Source: Aquanectria penicillioides (taxonomy: Eukaryota; Ascomycota; Sordariomycetes; Hypocreales; Nectriaceae). Taken from it: a DNA stretch of 64,000 nt. The notes beneath the pieces were generated by a model. The model did not search any database and was not told the DNA's origin. It was given only the letters and a program-made list of their open reading frames with translations. Positions 43,466-54,372 of the stretch are shown here, piece by piece. The stretch spans positions 1,674,001 to 1,738,000 of the forward strand of contig PYIU01000007.1 in NCBI GenBank assembly GCA_003415625.1, read 5' to 3'. Each line of letters begins with the position of its first letter. Position 1 is the stretch's first letter. The translations under genes and the position numbers were made by a program.

Positions 43466-44506
43466 CTAAACTTTAACAAGAGATGTCACCCCGGGCTGGA
43501 TCCCTTCCAGTTTTCCCTGAAGCTCTGTCCAAATACGCTCCTGTAACACAGGTCCTTCAGGTCCATGAGTGAGCCCCATGCTGGGTGTGATTTTACAGTC
43601 GGGCACGTATTGTCCATGAGATTCAGGCCCAACGCTTGCACCATACACGAGTGTTCGCGAACCGACTTCAGGAGTGCGTGCGAGGAGCCTCATGATGGCG
43701 TGGACGATCCGAGAGGAAACATTACGGTGGAGTTGTGTCAGACAGAATCTACGAGAGAATCATGTTAGCGGTGTATTTCTGGAAGGGCCTTGAAAGTCCT
43801 ACCCAGGAGCTATGCAATTGATAATGACTCCGGTAGACTCAACGGGAGACAGGCTTGCGAGTTGTTTGGTTATGAAGACTTCTAGTAACTTGGACAAACT
43901 GTATCGATCCGTCATGTTGGCTTTGGTCTTGTTGTTGAGGGTTGCAAACAGCTGTCCTTCGGGAGAGTGTCGTTCCTGGAACTTTGCGACTTCGTGAAGC
44001 TCCGAGGCAGTTATAGTAATGTGGGTTTTCGTATCGAATTTCTTAGCGGTCTCACGGAGTTTGGGGTGCAGCATGCAGGCAAGAAGAGTGAGAGAAACGA
44101 CATTTGTGGTGATGGTCTCCTCATTGCCTTCTGTAATATTGAACTCCCTGGTGGCAAGACCTGCATTGAGAAGAACAGCGTCCAGCCCTGGGAGATCGTT
44201 CTTGACTTTCTCGGCAAAGGCCTGTACGGAGGCGCAGGAGCTCATGTCGAGTTTCCAAACGAGGATTGTCCCTGGTGGGCATGACGTGGTTTGCTCGATA
44301 TCCTTTGCGGCAGCCTGACCCTTTTCCATGTTGCGGCAGGCTAGGATGACTTGGGAAGCCCCGAGACGGACTATCCAACGACTGGCTTCCAGACCGAGGC
44401 CTACATTACTGCCAGTCACAATGACAGTCTTGCCCTTGAAGGATGCTGTTGGAACTGGGGGTTCATAGATAAATTGACGGTGAATGAAACGCAGAAGGAA
44501 GGACAT
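43466..44506 (-). CDS. Short-chain dehydrogenase/reductase
   Basis: Exons 44506-43803 and 43748-43466, 328 residues. Classical SDR fold: KTVIVTGSNVGLGLEASRW gives the TGxxxGxG cofactor motif (residues 31-38), LLNAGLA the NAG motif, ITITASE the catalytic Ser, and DRYSLSKLLEV the catalytic Tyr and Lys (YxxxK). The spacing and the N-terminal RFIHRQFIYEPPVP resemble the retinol-dehydrogenase-like SDRs common next to fungal secondary-metabolism genes. Substrate unknown. An in-frame upstream ATG at 44614 adds a 36-residue unmatched leader; I prefer MSFLLRF. It converges with the Ppo gene and is divergent from the Zn2Cys6 regulator, with which it shares a 600-nt promoter. Confidence 0.92.
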
Positions 44507-45104
44507 TTTGGTGGTTTGTGAAAGAAAATCGTCGACGAAGAAGGAATGTTTGAGTATCTGATGAGGTCTTGATAGAGCTGAAGTGGCCAGTCGTATGTGT
44601 TCAAGTATTGGCACAAGAAGTGATGATAGGAAGGACTGCTGGTGAGCTGGAGGGACAACGGAGCGTATTTAACATTCTTTACGAGCACCACCTCCAATCT
44701 ACCTAGGCAGGAAGCTTATGCGGAATTTAATTAAAAAGTCCGCAACTACCTGATTCCAGTCTAAAACTCCACTGGTAATTCAAGTCATGTAGCTTCGTCC
44801 TCTCCAACCTCTCAAGACTAGAGGGGAGTCGCCTATCACCATGGGGCTGTGGCTCATGGCGGGCGCTAGTCCTAACACAGTAACCGAGCACCCTGCTTGC
44901 CAGGCACGTCATCGAATCTGGCCCCTGTCATGCATCAATCTTAGCTCCATCGCCACATTCTTAAACCCATGGACTCCCATCTCCATCTCCATCTCCATCT
45001 CCATCCCCATCCCCATCCCCATCCCGCACTCGGCCAAACGTCTTCCGCTCGGTTACTTGATTGAGAAAGGTTCGGCGGAAACGACCCTTGCATCCAACAA
45101 AGCA
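44507..45104. other. Divergent promoter between SDR and Zn2Cys6 genes
   Basis: 600-nt shared upstream region. It includes a CATCTC/CATCCC hexamer repeat close to the regulator start. Shared promoters of this size often co-regulate both genes. Confidence 0.55.
44979..45025. repeat. (CATCTC/CATCCC)n hexamer repeat
   Basis: Tandem hexamers changing from CATCTC to CATCCC. In the frame of the downstream regulator they would encode an Ile-Ser then Ile-Pro repeat if the upstream ATG at 44841 were used. Confidence 0.9.
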
Positions 45105-46455
45105 ATGACGTTGAGGGACCAATTCAAAATTGTCTCGCAAGATGACTATGCCCGAAAACTCCGCGTGTCCAAGGGTCGGCTGTCACATACAAAGTCCGTA
45201 GTGGGCTGTTCAATGTGCAAGGCCAAAAAAGTCAAGGTTAGTGTCTCTAATTCTCACAATCGGAAGCGTAGCTGGGGACTCCATCCGGGAACTGACATGG
45301 ATCATTAAGTGTGATGAGAAGAGACCTGTGTGCGCAAGGTGTGACAGGAATCACCGGCAATGTTCCTACGCCCGCTCCGGTCCCCGTAGGCAGCTGGGTG
45401 AGGCCGCACCTCTCAACTACTCGCAACCCACGGTTACTATATTGAGTGCTACTAGCATTGTCCCGTTCTATGCACCTAGCACAGAGACCGGCACATCTAG
45501 CATGTACCTGTTGCAGCATTTGCACAATCACTGGGACACTGTGTTTCAAATACCCCGTAGTCAGGAGATCATCTGGCTTTCCAAATCGAACAGTCTGATT
45601 CGCAATAGCCTACTTGCCATAACCGCGTCTCACCTCCGTCACATCTCACCTGGAGTCATAAATCATCGGATTGCAGAGCATTTCCAGCAATCGCTTGCAC
45701 TACGAGAGTATCAAGGCGTTTTCAATACTCCTAGAAAAAAGCTTAGCCAGTCCGATGTGGAAGAGTTCATTCTGAGCGCCATGCTCCTAAAGATGCTAGC
45801 CTTGACTTTGTCCGATTATGAGGGCTGTGACCCAAGTCAATCGTGGGTTTTCAGTCCCCAGCCAGATAGAATGGGTTGGCTCGCCCTGCAGGCAGGCTTT
45901 CGACCGTTAATGATCGCCATGGTTGGACCAGATCAAGGCTTGGACAGAACTTCAGCATATCTCAGCAGGCTTCTTCTAGGCATTGGTGCCCCTTTTTGGC
46001 CAATGACAAGAAATCTCAATAATTCCCATGGCGTTCCGAATAACTGGATCAAACTTTTTGGGCTTGACAAAGATTACGATACCGAAGGTAGCGTGGATCG
46101 AGACGAGGTCTTTCGTGTTCCAGTCACTGTTCTATCTCGTTTACGAACTTTAGAACCTGTACGAACCAACATCCTGAAGAACTTTGTATTTCTTTCCAAA
46201 ATGCAACCCGCACTTCGCGATCTGTTGTTTGATAGGGACGAAAGAGCGATGTGGCTCTTCGGGTATTGGCTGGGGATTATGCAACGCTTCAAAGGTTTAT
46301 GGTGGGGCGAAAAACGGATTAAAAGGGACTATGATGCCATCCTCATGTGGTTGAAACGCCTCTGCCTTGGTGACCGACCCGGTTCAGAGGGGATGTTATG
46401 GGGCGAAATGATGGAGGAGCTTGAATTAGCTCCAATATATGTTGAAGCAGAATGA
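45105..46455 (+). CDS. Zn2Cys6 fungal transcription factor
   Basis: Exons 45105-45236 and 45310-46455, 425 residues. The binuclear zinc cluster spans the intron: VVGCSMCKAKKVK then CDEKRPVCARCDRNHRQC, giving all six cysteines with the C-x2-C-x6-C spacing and the phase-0 intron placed between Lys and the third Cys, as often seen in fungal regulators. The rest is the variable fungal-specific region with hydrophobic helices (AVLKMLALTL-like, SLLAITASHLRHI, YLSRLLLGIGAPF). It most resembles C-terminal-domain types of the Upc2/STE-like small regulators, but I do not assign a subfamily. The start at 45105 is chosen to keep the zinc cluster near the N-terminus; a longer frame opens at 44841. Its position beside the SDR and Ppo suggests a pathway-specific regulator, an inference. 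Confidence 0.9.
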
Positions 46456-48162
46456 ATTTGCGAGTAAGTTTCATATCAATACCTGTACAAGGAATACCAG
46501 AGATATAAAGAAGCGGGGCGGGGCGCAGATATGATAACACGGCATTCGATTATACAATGAATTTCTGTTATTACGTCTTTTTTACTAAGGAGGCTAATAC
46601 TCATTTCCAATCATTTTCCTGCCCCAGCCTAAGGTTCAACGAGCTCACGTTTCAGTGCAGAACTTCAATCAAGGCGCAGATCATCTATCTAAACCTAAGA
46701 CCTATAAGAGTAGCTTATCTTGATTGTTACCATGTCGATGCAACGTAGAGTCGACTCAAATTCGTAGTGACCGCTGGGAACACTCACCAACCGAGGTTCA
46801 CCAGCTATATAGCCCGGCTTTGCGAACAGTCGCATCTGACAAGGTGTGCTGGCGCAATGGTAGCGCGTAGTCCTCCTAAGACTAAGGCTCAGGGTTCGAG
46901 TCCCTGGTGTACCGCTTCGTCCAGATTATTCTTTTTGCCACATTCAAAGTTTTTCGTTTGATCGCATCAATTTTTTCCCCATGAATATTACAGTAAATTT
47001 TGTATAAGAAGATCTCCTTTCAACTCCCGCTAGACGCCGTCGGCATAACCAAGTTGATAGCAACTCCCTGAACAACAACCGGCTTGTTGGCACTAAAAGC
47101 GGATGCAACAGTCCTCGGATGACTCTTGCGTCACTGCGTCATCAGCTAATCGAGCCAATCCATCCCAATATTCAACCCGCCAAATCTCTAGGGTAGAAGA
47201 TAAATTCGTTAGGCAGTCACAATGGTTGACCCGAAAGCGCACAAATGTTGAAGGTAAATAAAAATCTCTTGCTAGTTTCTGATTCGTTGCATTATAGGAA
47301 AAGCAAAGCATTGTGAAGAGAAAACAAACTGCATTTCTTTCATTGAAATCATCCCATATCTAACAACTTTGAGGAAAATAGTCACTTGAGGAACCAATGT
47401 ATTAGGTGAGCATTAAAAGCATAAGTTCAATTAATCTTCTCCCAATCACATACCACGTTCTCAATTCTGGATTTAGGGCTGCGTTACCAGTCAGGAAATT
47501 GAACTGACTAGCAGAATATGTAGGCGAATTTTTGACCTTATACTGGAAATTTTCATGTTATATATTGTTAAGTGCACTGGTCCTAACTTCATCGTTACCT
47601 GTCTGACGTGTTGACTGACTCATTCAAGCGATATCGCAGAGAGGTCTATATTTTTTAGATGACAAATAGCCATCTTAAGTCTAAATATATGACCTAACTC
47701 TCTTTCCATTTAAGAGTAATATGTATTTTTTGGAGATCTCTCTTTCCAACCCCCATAAGAACTCACGTTTATAAGTCACAAATTTGGAATACAAAAAATT
47801 ATTAGCGGCTCCCTAATTTTATCTTTCCCTCCATTGCGAGAAAACTTAGGTTGGGGTTTCAAGTATATTCTTTTAAACGAGCTTAAACTACTTCCAGAGC
47901 TCAACAGATTTTTTCATCTTTTTTTTTTCCGTTAATCGTAGCAGAGTATGAACAAGCAGCTGTTTATCATCTCCATTTAGTTCATCTCCATTTAGTATCA
48001 CGTGCGCGAATTATTTAGACTTTCTTTTATGGGGTTCTTGGATTTTGGCCCTTTCCTTCCCCTTTTCCATTTTTTCTCGACCTTATGTTGACATCTTCTC
48101 TCAGATAAGTAACTACACGAGCGAGCCCACCTAACCGGATCGAGGGACCTTGTTTTGCAACG
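46456..48162. other. AT-rich intergenic region containing one tRNA
   Basis: Apart from the tRNA at 46843-46914, the region is AT-rich with T runs (47915-47930) and no open frame showing coding features. Confidence 0.6.
46843..46914 (+). tRNA. tRNA-Arg (anticodon CCT)
   Basis: 72 nt fold into a full cloverleaf. D stem GCGC/GCGC; anticodon stem TAGTC/GACTA with loop CTCCTAA (anticodon CCT, decodes AGG); T arm CAGGG-TTCGAGT-CCCTG. The acceptor stem GGTGTGC pairs with GTGTACC, with three adjacent G-U pairs in its middle. Discriminator G. No intron. A box and B box (GGTTCGAGTCC) are intact. Confidence 0.93.
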
Positions 48163-49199
48163 ATGGGCAAGCTCACAAATTTGGATTTACTGAATCAAGT
48201 AGATTCGTAAGCAGTGACACAAACTTAAAGTTACTATCAAGCTCATTTGGCAATAGATTTCCATACTTCGGGGAAAAGACGGAAGAGTATCAAAATTTCT
48301 TCTCAACTATATACACTTTGGTGTCGAAGGACTCTTTGGGGACCATTCCTCAGGGCTATATTCTTGCACCGGTCCTTGAGGCTCTTCTATCTGTCCCACT
48401 TGAAATCCGAGGAGAGATTTTTGTTGATCAAACTAGTTGCACCGTTCTCGCCTTCACAGATGACTCAGAGCCAGAGCGTACTGCGCGGATTGAGAAGACT
48501 TTCACATATCTTAGGTCACAAAATGCATTCCCGGCCTTGAATTCTTGGAAAGGGGAGATGTCTCCTATCTACGCGCGGGACAACTCGACCATCTTCTTTA
48601 GCGTCGATCGTGCGGTAACCGAGCTCTTAGGAGTGATGAGATGGGGGGTCCATATGACGGCCTATGTAGTGGACAGCTCCGCGCCTCATGGAATGAAGAT
48701 TTGGGTTCCGAAGCGAGCACCTACGAAATCCTACCCCAGTATGCTGGATAATACTGCAGCGGGCGGGTTAAAAACGGGAGAGGAGCCACTTGAAGGTATC
48801 ATAAGAGAAGCCATTGAGGAAGCAAGCTTGCCCGAGTCACTCGCACGAGAATGCACACAGATGAAGGGCATGGTCACATATATGCATGTCAGCGATGCAA
48901 TCGATGGTGCCGCGATCGGCATGGTCCATCCCGAATGCCATAGGATTTTTGACATCGAAGTACCCACATCCTTCACACCTATTCCACGAGAGGACGAGGT
49001 TGCAGAGTATCGACTCTGTTCCATTTCTGAAGTGCAGGAAGAGCTCTCAATGGGACGGTTCAAACCCAACTGTGCCCTCATCATGCTCGAGTTTCTTATT
49101 CGGCATGGCATTGTCACCGAGGAGAACGAACCGCATTTTGAAGAGATCAGGAGAAGACTACACCGCGATTTGCCATTTGCTGGGCCACATCTTTTATAA
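48163..49199 (+). CDS. Nudix hydrolase with DUF4743 (thiamine-pyrophosphokinase-related)
   Basis: Exons 48163-48206 and 48257-49199, 328 residues. The first exon MGKLTNLDLLNQVDS joins FPYFGEKTEEYQNFF in frame. The Nudix box is GGLKTGEEPLEGIIREAIEEASLPE (GxxxxxE..REUxEExGU pattern with the final Gly replaced), preceded by MKIWVPKRAPTKSYPSMLDN, and an N-terminal DUF4743 region (PQGYILAPVLEAL, TARIEKTFTYLR). This is the architecture of the yeast Tnr3-Nudix/YJR142W-like proteins, which act on oxidised thiamine diphosphate. The reaction is inferred from the family. It converges with the FAD oxidase gene. Confidence 0.9.
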
Positions 49200-49686
49200 C
49201 TGGATACGGGAGTCACTTGTTCACGAAATTAGGCACCACACTTAGGTCACATTTACATTTAGGGTATCTATCCTATAGAGTATCTAGAGCACTGAGAACA
49301 ATATTCCTTGTACTTGAGGCAATCTTTGAGGTCAAAATCGTCAATATTCCGCATTTTATAGTATGATGACGGGTTGAGAAGTAGTACGGTGCGCCAAAGC
49401 GCCTCCAGTGTATTCTTCCTGAGCAAAGGAGTTGCTATATTCTAATTCACAGGGTCCACTATGAGAATGCAGATGAAATGATTTTCTTTGTATAGACTGG
49501 GTACTATTTTCCCTAAATGAACAATGCCTTGGTCCCCACTGCCTGCTTTTGGGGGGTGGAAATATTCCACGGGAAACCATAGTAACAGAATAGAGTGCTT
49601 ACTGCGACCCCCACGACGCCTTGAATCCAAAAACCACCTAAATCATGCGAACCTCTGCGTTATAATTTATTTACCGATATGCAAAG
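49200..49686. other. Convergent 3' spacer
   Basis: Gap between the Nudix and FAD oxidase genes; no gene seen. Confidence 0.6.
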
Positions 49687-51364
49687 TTATCTCAATTTTC
49701 CATTTGAATGCTTTGTGTGAATACCGTTCCTGAGATAGGGGTTCGGGGGCCTTCTTGATTTAAGTAGCTTCTCGATAGTCTGGACCACGAAAACCTGGAT
49801 GATCAATAGTATGAGACGCAAGAGATGGTCTGTTAGTCCTAATCGAGGATTTCTCCCTCGACTGAACATTGAATCTTTGAACTCAAAAGGTAACTTCGCG
49901 CCAAGATGCTGCTGTGCAACGTAGAGGCCGCTGCTGAACCCGTCTTCGTGAAACCCATATTTCGTCCATGCTCCAGCATAGCTGATTCCTCGTGTGTTCT
50001 GAACATACCTCAGAAGCTTTTGTGCGCGAACTGTAGAAGGTGTATACAAGGGGTGGGAGTAATAGTATTTTCCCTGGATGGTCTCTGGTCGAGGTTTGAA
50101 CAGGGGGTTTAGTGTAACAAGTACATCTCCAAACGTATCTCGGGGTATGTGTTGGAGGATATTCATGTTGTATGTTAAGGAGACTTTATCGACATTCGCC
50201 TTTCGTGTCGAGGGAGAAGACAGTGTGAGGTAGTTCCAGCTAGTCCACGCTTTTCGCCTGTTCGGCATCAATGAGAGGTCAGAATGCAAAACAGCCTCAT
50301 TTTGCGTAGTTTGGAAGCAGGATAAGATGGAACGCTCCTGTTCAGTCGCTGAGGATCGTACAATATCCAAAGCCTCGTCACCATGAGTAGCAATAATGAC
50401 ATGGTCATACACCTGTGATGAACCATTTTCCAAATGAACTCTTACTCGACCATCATCCTCATTGGAAACTCGCCGAACCGGGGTTTTCAGGAAAAGGTGA
50501 TTAGGTGGGAATCCCCTCATAACCGCATCAATGTAAGACTTGGAACCTTCTCGTAGAGTAAGCCACTGAGGCCGGGCTGAGATGGTTGACAGGAGATGAT
50601 GGTTCCAGCTACAAACACGGTCAGTCAGTGTACACTTCAAGTAATGCACCCGAACTCACAGAAAACGAACGAGCGTGGTCGCTGGAAAGTCCAGTGTGCA
50701 CTTATCTGGGCCTGTACTCCAGACTGCCGCCGTCATGGGAATCAGGTAGTCGTCTCGAAAAGCATCCGAGTAGCCTTCTCGGCTAAGGTATTCTCCTATT
50801 GACTCCTCTTTGCCCGCATGGTTCATCATGGCGTTTCCGACCTGCACATGACGTGGCTCATCTTCTTCGTCGATGAGTAAGTCTAAGGCAAATTGGTTGA
50901 AGCGAACAATGTCAAAAATCATCCTCCACATCCTTGGCGAAATAATATTTCTTCTTTGGCAAAAGAGTGCGGTTAGATTTGACCCAGCCCATTCGAAAGC
51001 ACCTCGATCTCGAGACACGCTGAACGACATTTCCGTAGGATCAGTTTTCACACCAATCTTGTCCAGGAAGCGGATAAAGTTTGCTACGAAGTCGTGGATG
51101 AGTACGCGCAATATTGAGCAACGATTCATGCAACTTACGATACGTCGCAGTGTTCAAGACGATAAATCCGGCATCCACTGCTGTGGTATACTTTCCCTTC
51201 TTGAACTGGACTGTGTTGGTGTGGCCACCGAGCCTGTCGGCGGCCTCGTACATGTACACGTCATGGTACGTCTTGTTCAAAGCCCACAGAGCTCCGATGC
51301 CCGCACAGCCGCTGCCAACGATGGCGACCTTCTTCCTGATGAAATAATCAGTCGAGCCGTTCAT
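49687..51364 (-). CDS. FAD-dependent amine-oxidase-like flavoprotein
   Basis: Exons 51364-51139, 51083-50660 and 50608-49687, 523 residues. The N-terminus carries the FAD dinucleotide fold: KKVAIVGSGCAGIGALWALN, then YEAADRLGGHTNTV and DAGFIVLN. The body (SFSVSRDRGAFEWAGSN, LIPMTAAVWST, VIIATHGDEAL) fits the conserved fungal/bacterial NAD(P)/FAD amine-oxidase-like family often encoded beside cyclopropane-fatty-acid synthases. The third exon includes LTYNMNILQHIP and GISYAGAWTKYGFHEDGFSSG, the C-terminal FAD site. A hydrophobic segment near the end (LRLILLIIQVFVVQTIEKLL) suggests a membrane anchor. Substrate unknown; fatty acid or lipid-related oxidation is only suggested by family neighbours. 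Confidence 0.88.
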
Positions 51365-52678
51365 GGGATGCTAGCCTTGGGCACAGCAATGGGGTTGTAT
51401 GTAGGGGCAAGGTTGTTGGGTTTGTTGGGAAATGGTCCGGGTACAGAGTAAAGACGGCAGTGACGGCGACGATGGCGATGCTGAAAATAAACAATGAGGA
51501 GAGATGGGCAATGTTAGGCACATGTGATAGACGAAAGCTAAATGTCTCGGATGTGATGGGCTTTGATTGGTGCCGCGACACAGCACCTGAAGGTGTCGAC
51601 CCATGATTTGACGGTGACGCATCCAGTGAGTGGGACAATGACGGAACTTACATATGCTGTGGCTCAGGCATTGTGGACGCCGCAGCTTCCGCCGAAAACA
51701 GCAATGCGTATGGAGAGGGCGAAGAAGAGTGGTAGAGGAGAGGTCACTGAGGGTATCTGCAAGAGGTCACGGTAGGAAAAGCGGAAGGGTAATGATGGAG
51801 AAAACCTGCCAGGACTTCCAAGTGCGTCGGGATGCGGAATGACATCGATGACGGGTGTCCCAACGATTGGGCCTGCCCCACTTAGCCCACCCAGTAGTTT
51901 ATGTGCCACAGTGGCTGACTGGGTGAGGCTGGTGGGACCCAATCTCGATAATCCTTGACCTGAAAATCTCAGATTCCCGAGTCACAAAAAGAGGGAATTG
52001 AGCGACCGAGGCTTCTCGGACGAGGACAAGGCCTGGACGCAAGGTTTCCCTGGGCTTAGTTCAGGCAACGGCCTCGTTTACAGTTGTCACAGAGCTACAG
52101 AACTCATCCACTGGGGATGGGTATGTCGAACACTCAACGGGATCGGTTAACGTGAGAACGAGTCACCAATTCTTAAAAGCGCCGTGCAGGAAACCTGCTT
52201 TAATCTGCCCAGATTGTTTCAACTTTACGTTCTTGACCGAAGTCATAACGTAGAGCCGCTTTTCTTCGCATTCCGGGGGCATTCAACTTTCTATGAAGAG
52301 AAAAGAAGAGAAAAATTGAAAAATTGCGCCTGGGTTCGAGAGATAATATTCTCCCCGGCGTTGTGCACGGACCAGTTCTAAATCACGTGAACGCGCTGTG
52401 GCTGGGGCCGAAGTTCATTGGCTCGCCATGCATGACATACGCAGGCAACCAGCCATACTCTGGCAAGACGATCCTAGCTGACGAAGACGTCTAAGAGGCA
52501 CCAACTCACTATCTGCATCTTAAACTTGGCATCACACCAGGCTACAACAATAAACTCTTCATCTTCCTCCGACTAACGAGACTTGATCTGCCGCCATTTT
52601 GCGCATATCCGCTGCGATCCTCCGCCCTTGCGCCTGCGATTCTCCCTCCGAAGTCGATACTTCCCAGCCTCCTCAATC
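51365..52678. other. Divergent promoter region
   Basis: Between the FAD oxidase (minus) and VTI1 (plus). Short open frames here are low-quality. No gene. Confidence 0.55.
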
Positions 52679-53498
52679 ATGGCGAATCCCCTCGATACCG
52701 ACGCCGGCTCTGAGCTGTTCAGCTCCTACGAGGCCGAGTTCAAACTGGTCCACGCGGACCTGAACCAGAAGCTCGATCAAATCCCCGAGCTTGTCGGAGA
52801 GCCCCGGAAAGCGGCCATCAGCCAGGCTGAACGCGCGTTGGAGGAGGCGGACGAACTGGTAAGACAGCCTTGCCCGGACCACTATGGTATGCCTTATGGG
52901 TCGGTCATGAGTATGCTAATCGTTCTATTCAATGTAGCTGGACCAGATGCGTCTGGAGAAACAAAATATCCCCACCAGCTCCCGCACCAAGGTCAACCAA
53001 CGCTTCCGCAATTTCGAGTCTGATACCGATGCCGCTCGGCGCAAGCTGACATCGCTCTCCTCCGACCGGTCTGCCCTGTTCGGGTCGCGCTACACTGATG
53101 ATCCCGCTGGATCTTCAGATATCCATATGGAGCAGCGCCAGCAGCTACTGTCAGGAACCGACCGTCTTGACCGAAGCACCCAGCGCCTGAAGGCCTCACA
53201 GGCGCTCGCAAATGAGACCGAGACCGTCGGCGCTCAAACTCTGGCAGACTTGGGCAGACAGCGAGAGGTTATTGAGAACACCCACAACACTCTACTACAA
53301 AGCGAAGGCTATGTAGACAAGAGTGTCAAGACGCTGAGGGGGATGGCACGTAGGTAAAGTTCACTTTTCATGACCTTGCAACCTTCTAGTTCTAACACTA
53401 TGCTTCACAGGATGGCTACAAATCGGATAATTACAATCGCCATTATCACCGTGTTGGTTCTACTTATTATTGCAGTTATTTTCAGCAAGTTCCGATGA
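52679..53498 (+). CDS. VTI1: Vti1, v-SNARE for Golgi-endosome-vacuole traffic
   Basis: Three exons 52679-52858, 52938-53353 and 53411-53498, 227 residues. N-terminal helical domain (SYEAEFKLVHADLNQKLDQI), then the Qb SNARE motif with the central GTDRLDRSTQRLKAS and NTLLQSEGYVDKSVKTL, and a C-terminal tail anchor encoded by the last exon (RIITIAIITVLVLLIIAVIF) ending SKFR. This is the expected length and order for Vti1, which pairs with several t-SNAREs in transport to the Golgi, endosome and vacuole. Identification is confident. Confidence 0.95.
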
Positions 53499-54372
53499 GC
53501 TATGTTTTGACAATGGAGTTCCGGCTGTCGCTATCACTTTCGGCTTTTGGGGATCTGTACTATCCGAGGTCTACATGTACTCTCGTTCTGTGAAGGAGGC
53601 GAAATGGACCGGTTTTTATCATTCTAGAGTAGACCAGGGTTTATGTTACATTGTTTGAATGACAGACATATTGTATTGTGCCTCCTCGTCGGCTTTGGGC
53701 TAAGGTTCCCCATGCCATATTCCGTGAGCCCACTTTTTAGGTAGGTGGATGAAAATAAACGAGTTCAGCGAATTTCATGGCTCAACCTAACACCAGAAGT
53801 TTATTCTCAAAGTTGCAATCGATACCCAATGTCGACTTGTCACATCGTACACAGCTGAACTTTCAAATGCGGGGAACTGGTGGTTTGAACAGGGCCGTGT
53901 AGTCACACTGCAGCTACCTACCAAGGCTCTCGGAATAATCAATAAGGAGAGGCATTATTCAATAAAGAGCCTCCTTTTCAGAGTTGTCTTAGTTTGCAAA
54001 TCATTTATCTCCCTTGGACTTCAGGACAGCTCAGAGGTCCCTCTGTTGAGGGAGCTCGTCCCTTGACATCAGATCGAAAAGTTGACTGGGGCCCGAGATT
54101 CACCCGATATTCAGCCGGATTCACCCAACCAGGGCTACGGGACTTCCAGCCTCTTTTTTTGTTCCTCTTGCAAAACCTTTCCCTCTCACACACACCAGCT
54201 TCCACCACATATCGCCTCATATCGCCCTCACCTCCCTCACAAGACCCCTCCTCCTCCTCGCATTGTATTCTACTCGCCGCACTCTACGTGCTTTGCGTTG
54301 ATTCTTTTTTTCTCCTGCGAAGCGTCTCTCCCGGAGCTTACCACGTGCTGAACGTGGCCTTTATGCTTTGCT
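53499..54372. other. VTI1 3' UTR and SCD6 promoter
   Basis: CT-rich towards the right end, typical of the leader of an expressed fungal gene. One GGTAGGTGG at about 53741. No gene. Confidence 0.6.

Noticed and set aside
44841..45104. Upstream start for the Zn2Cys6 regulator
   Set aside because: It would add an Ile-Ser/Ile-Pro stretch encoded by a hexamer microsatellite; more likely leader DNA, though not excluded.
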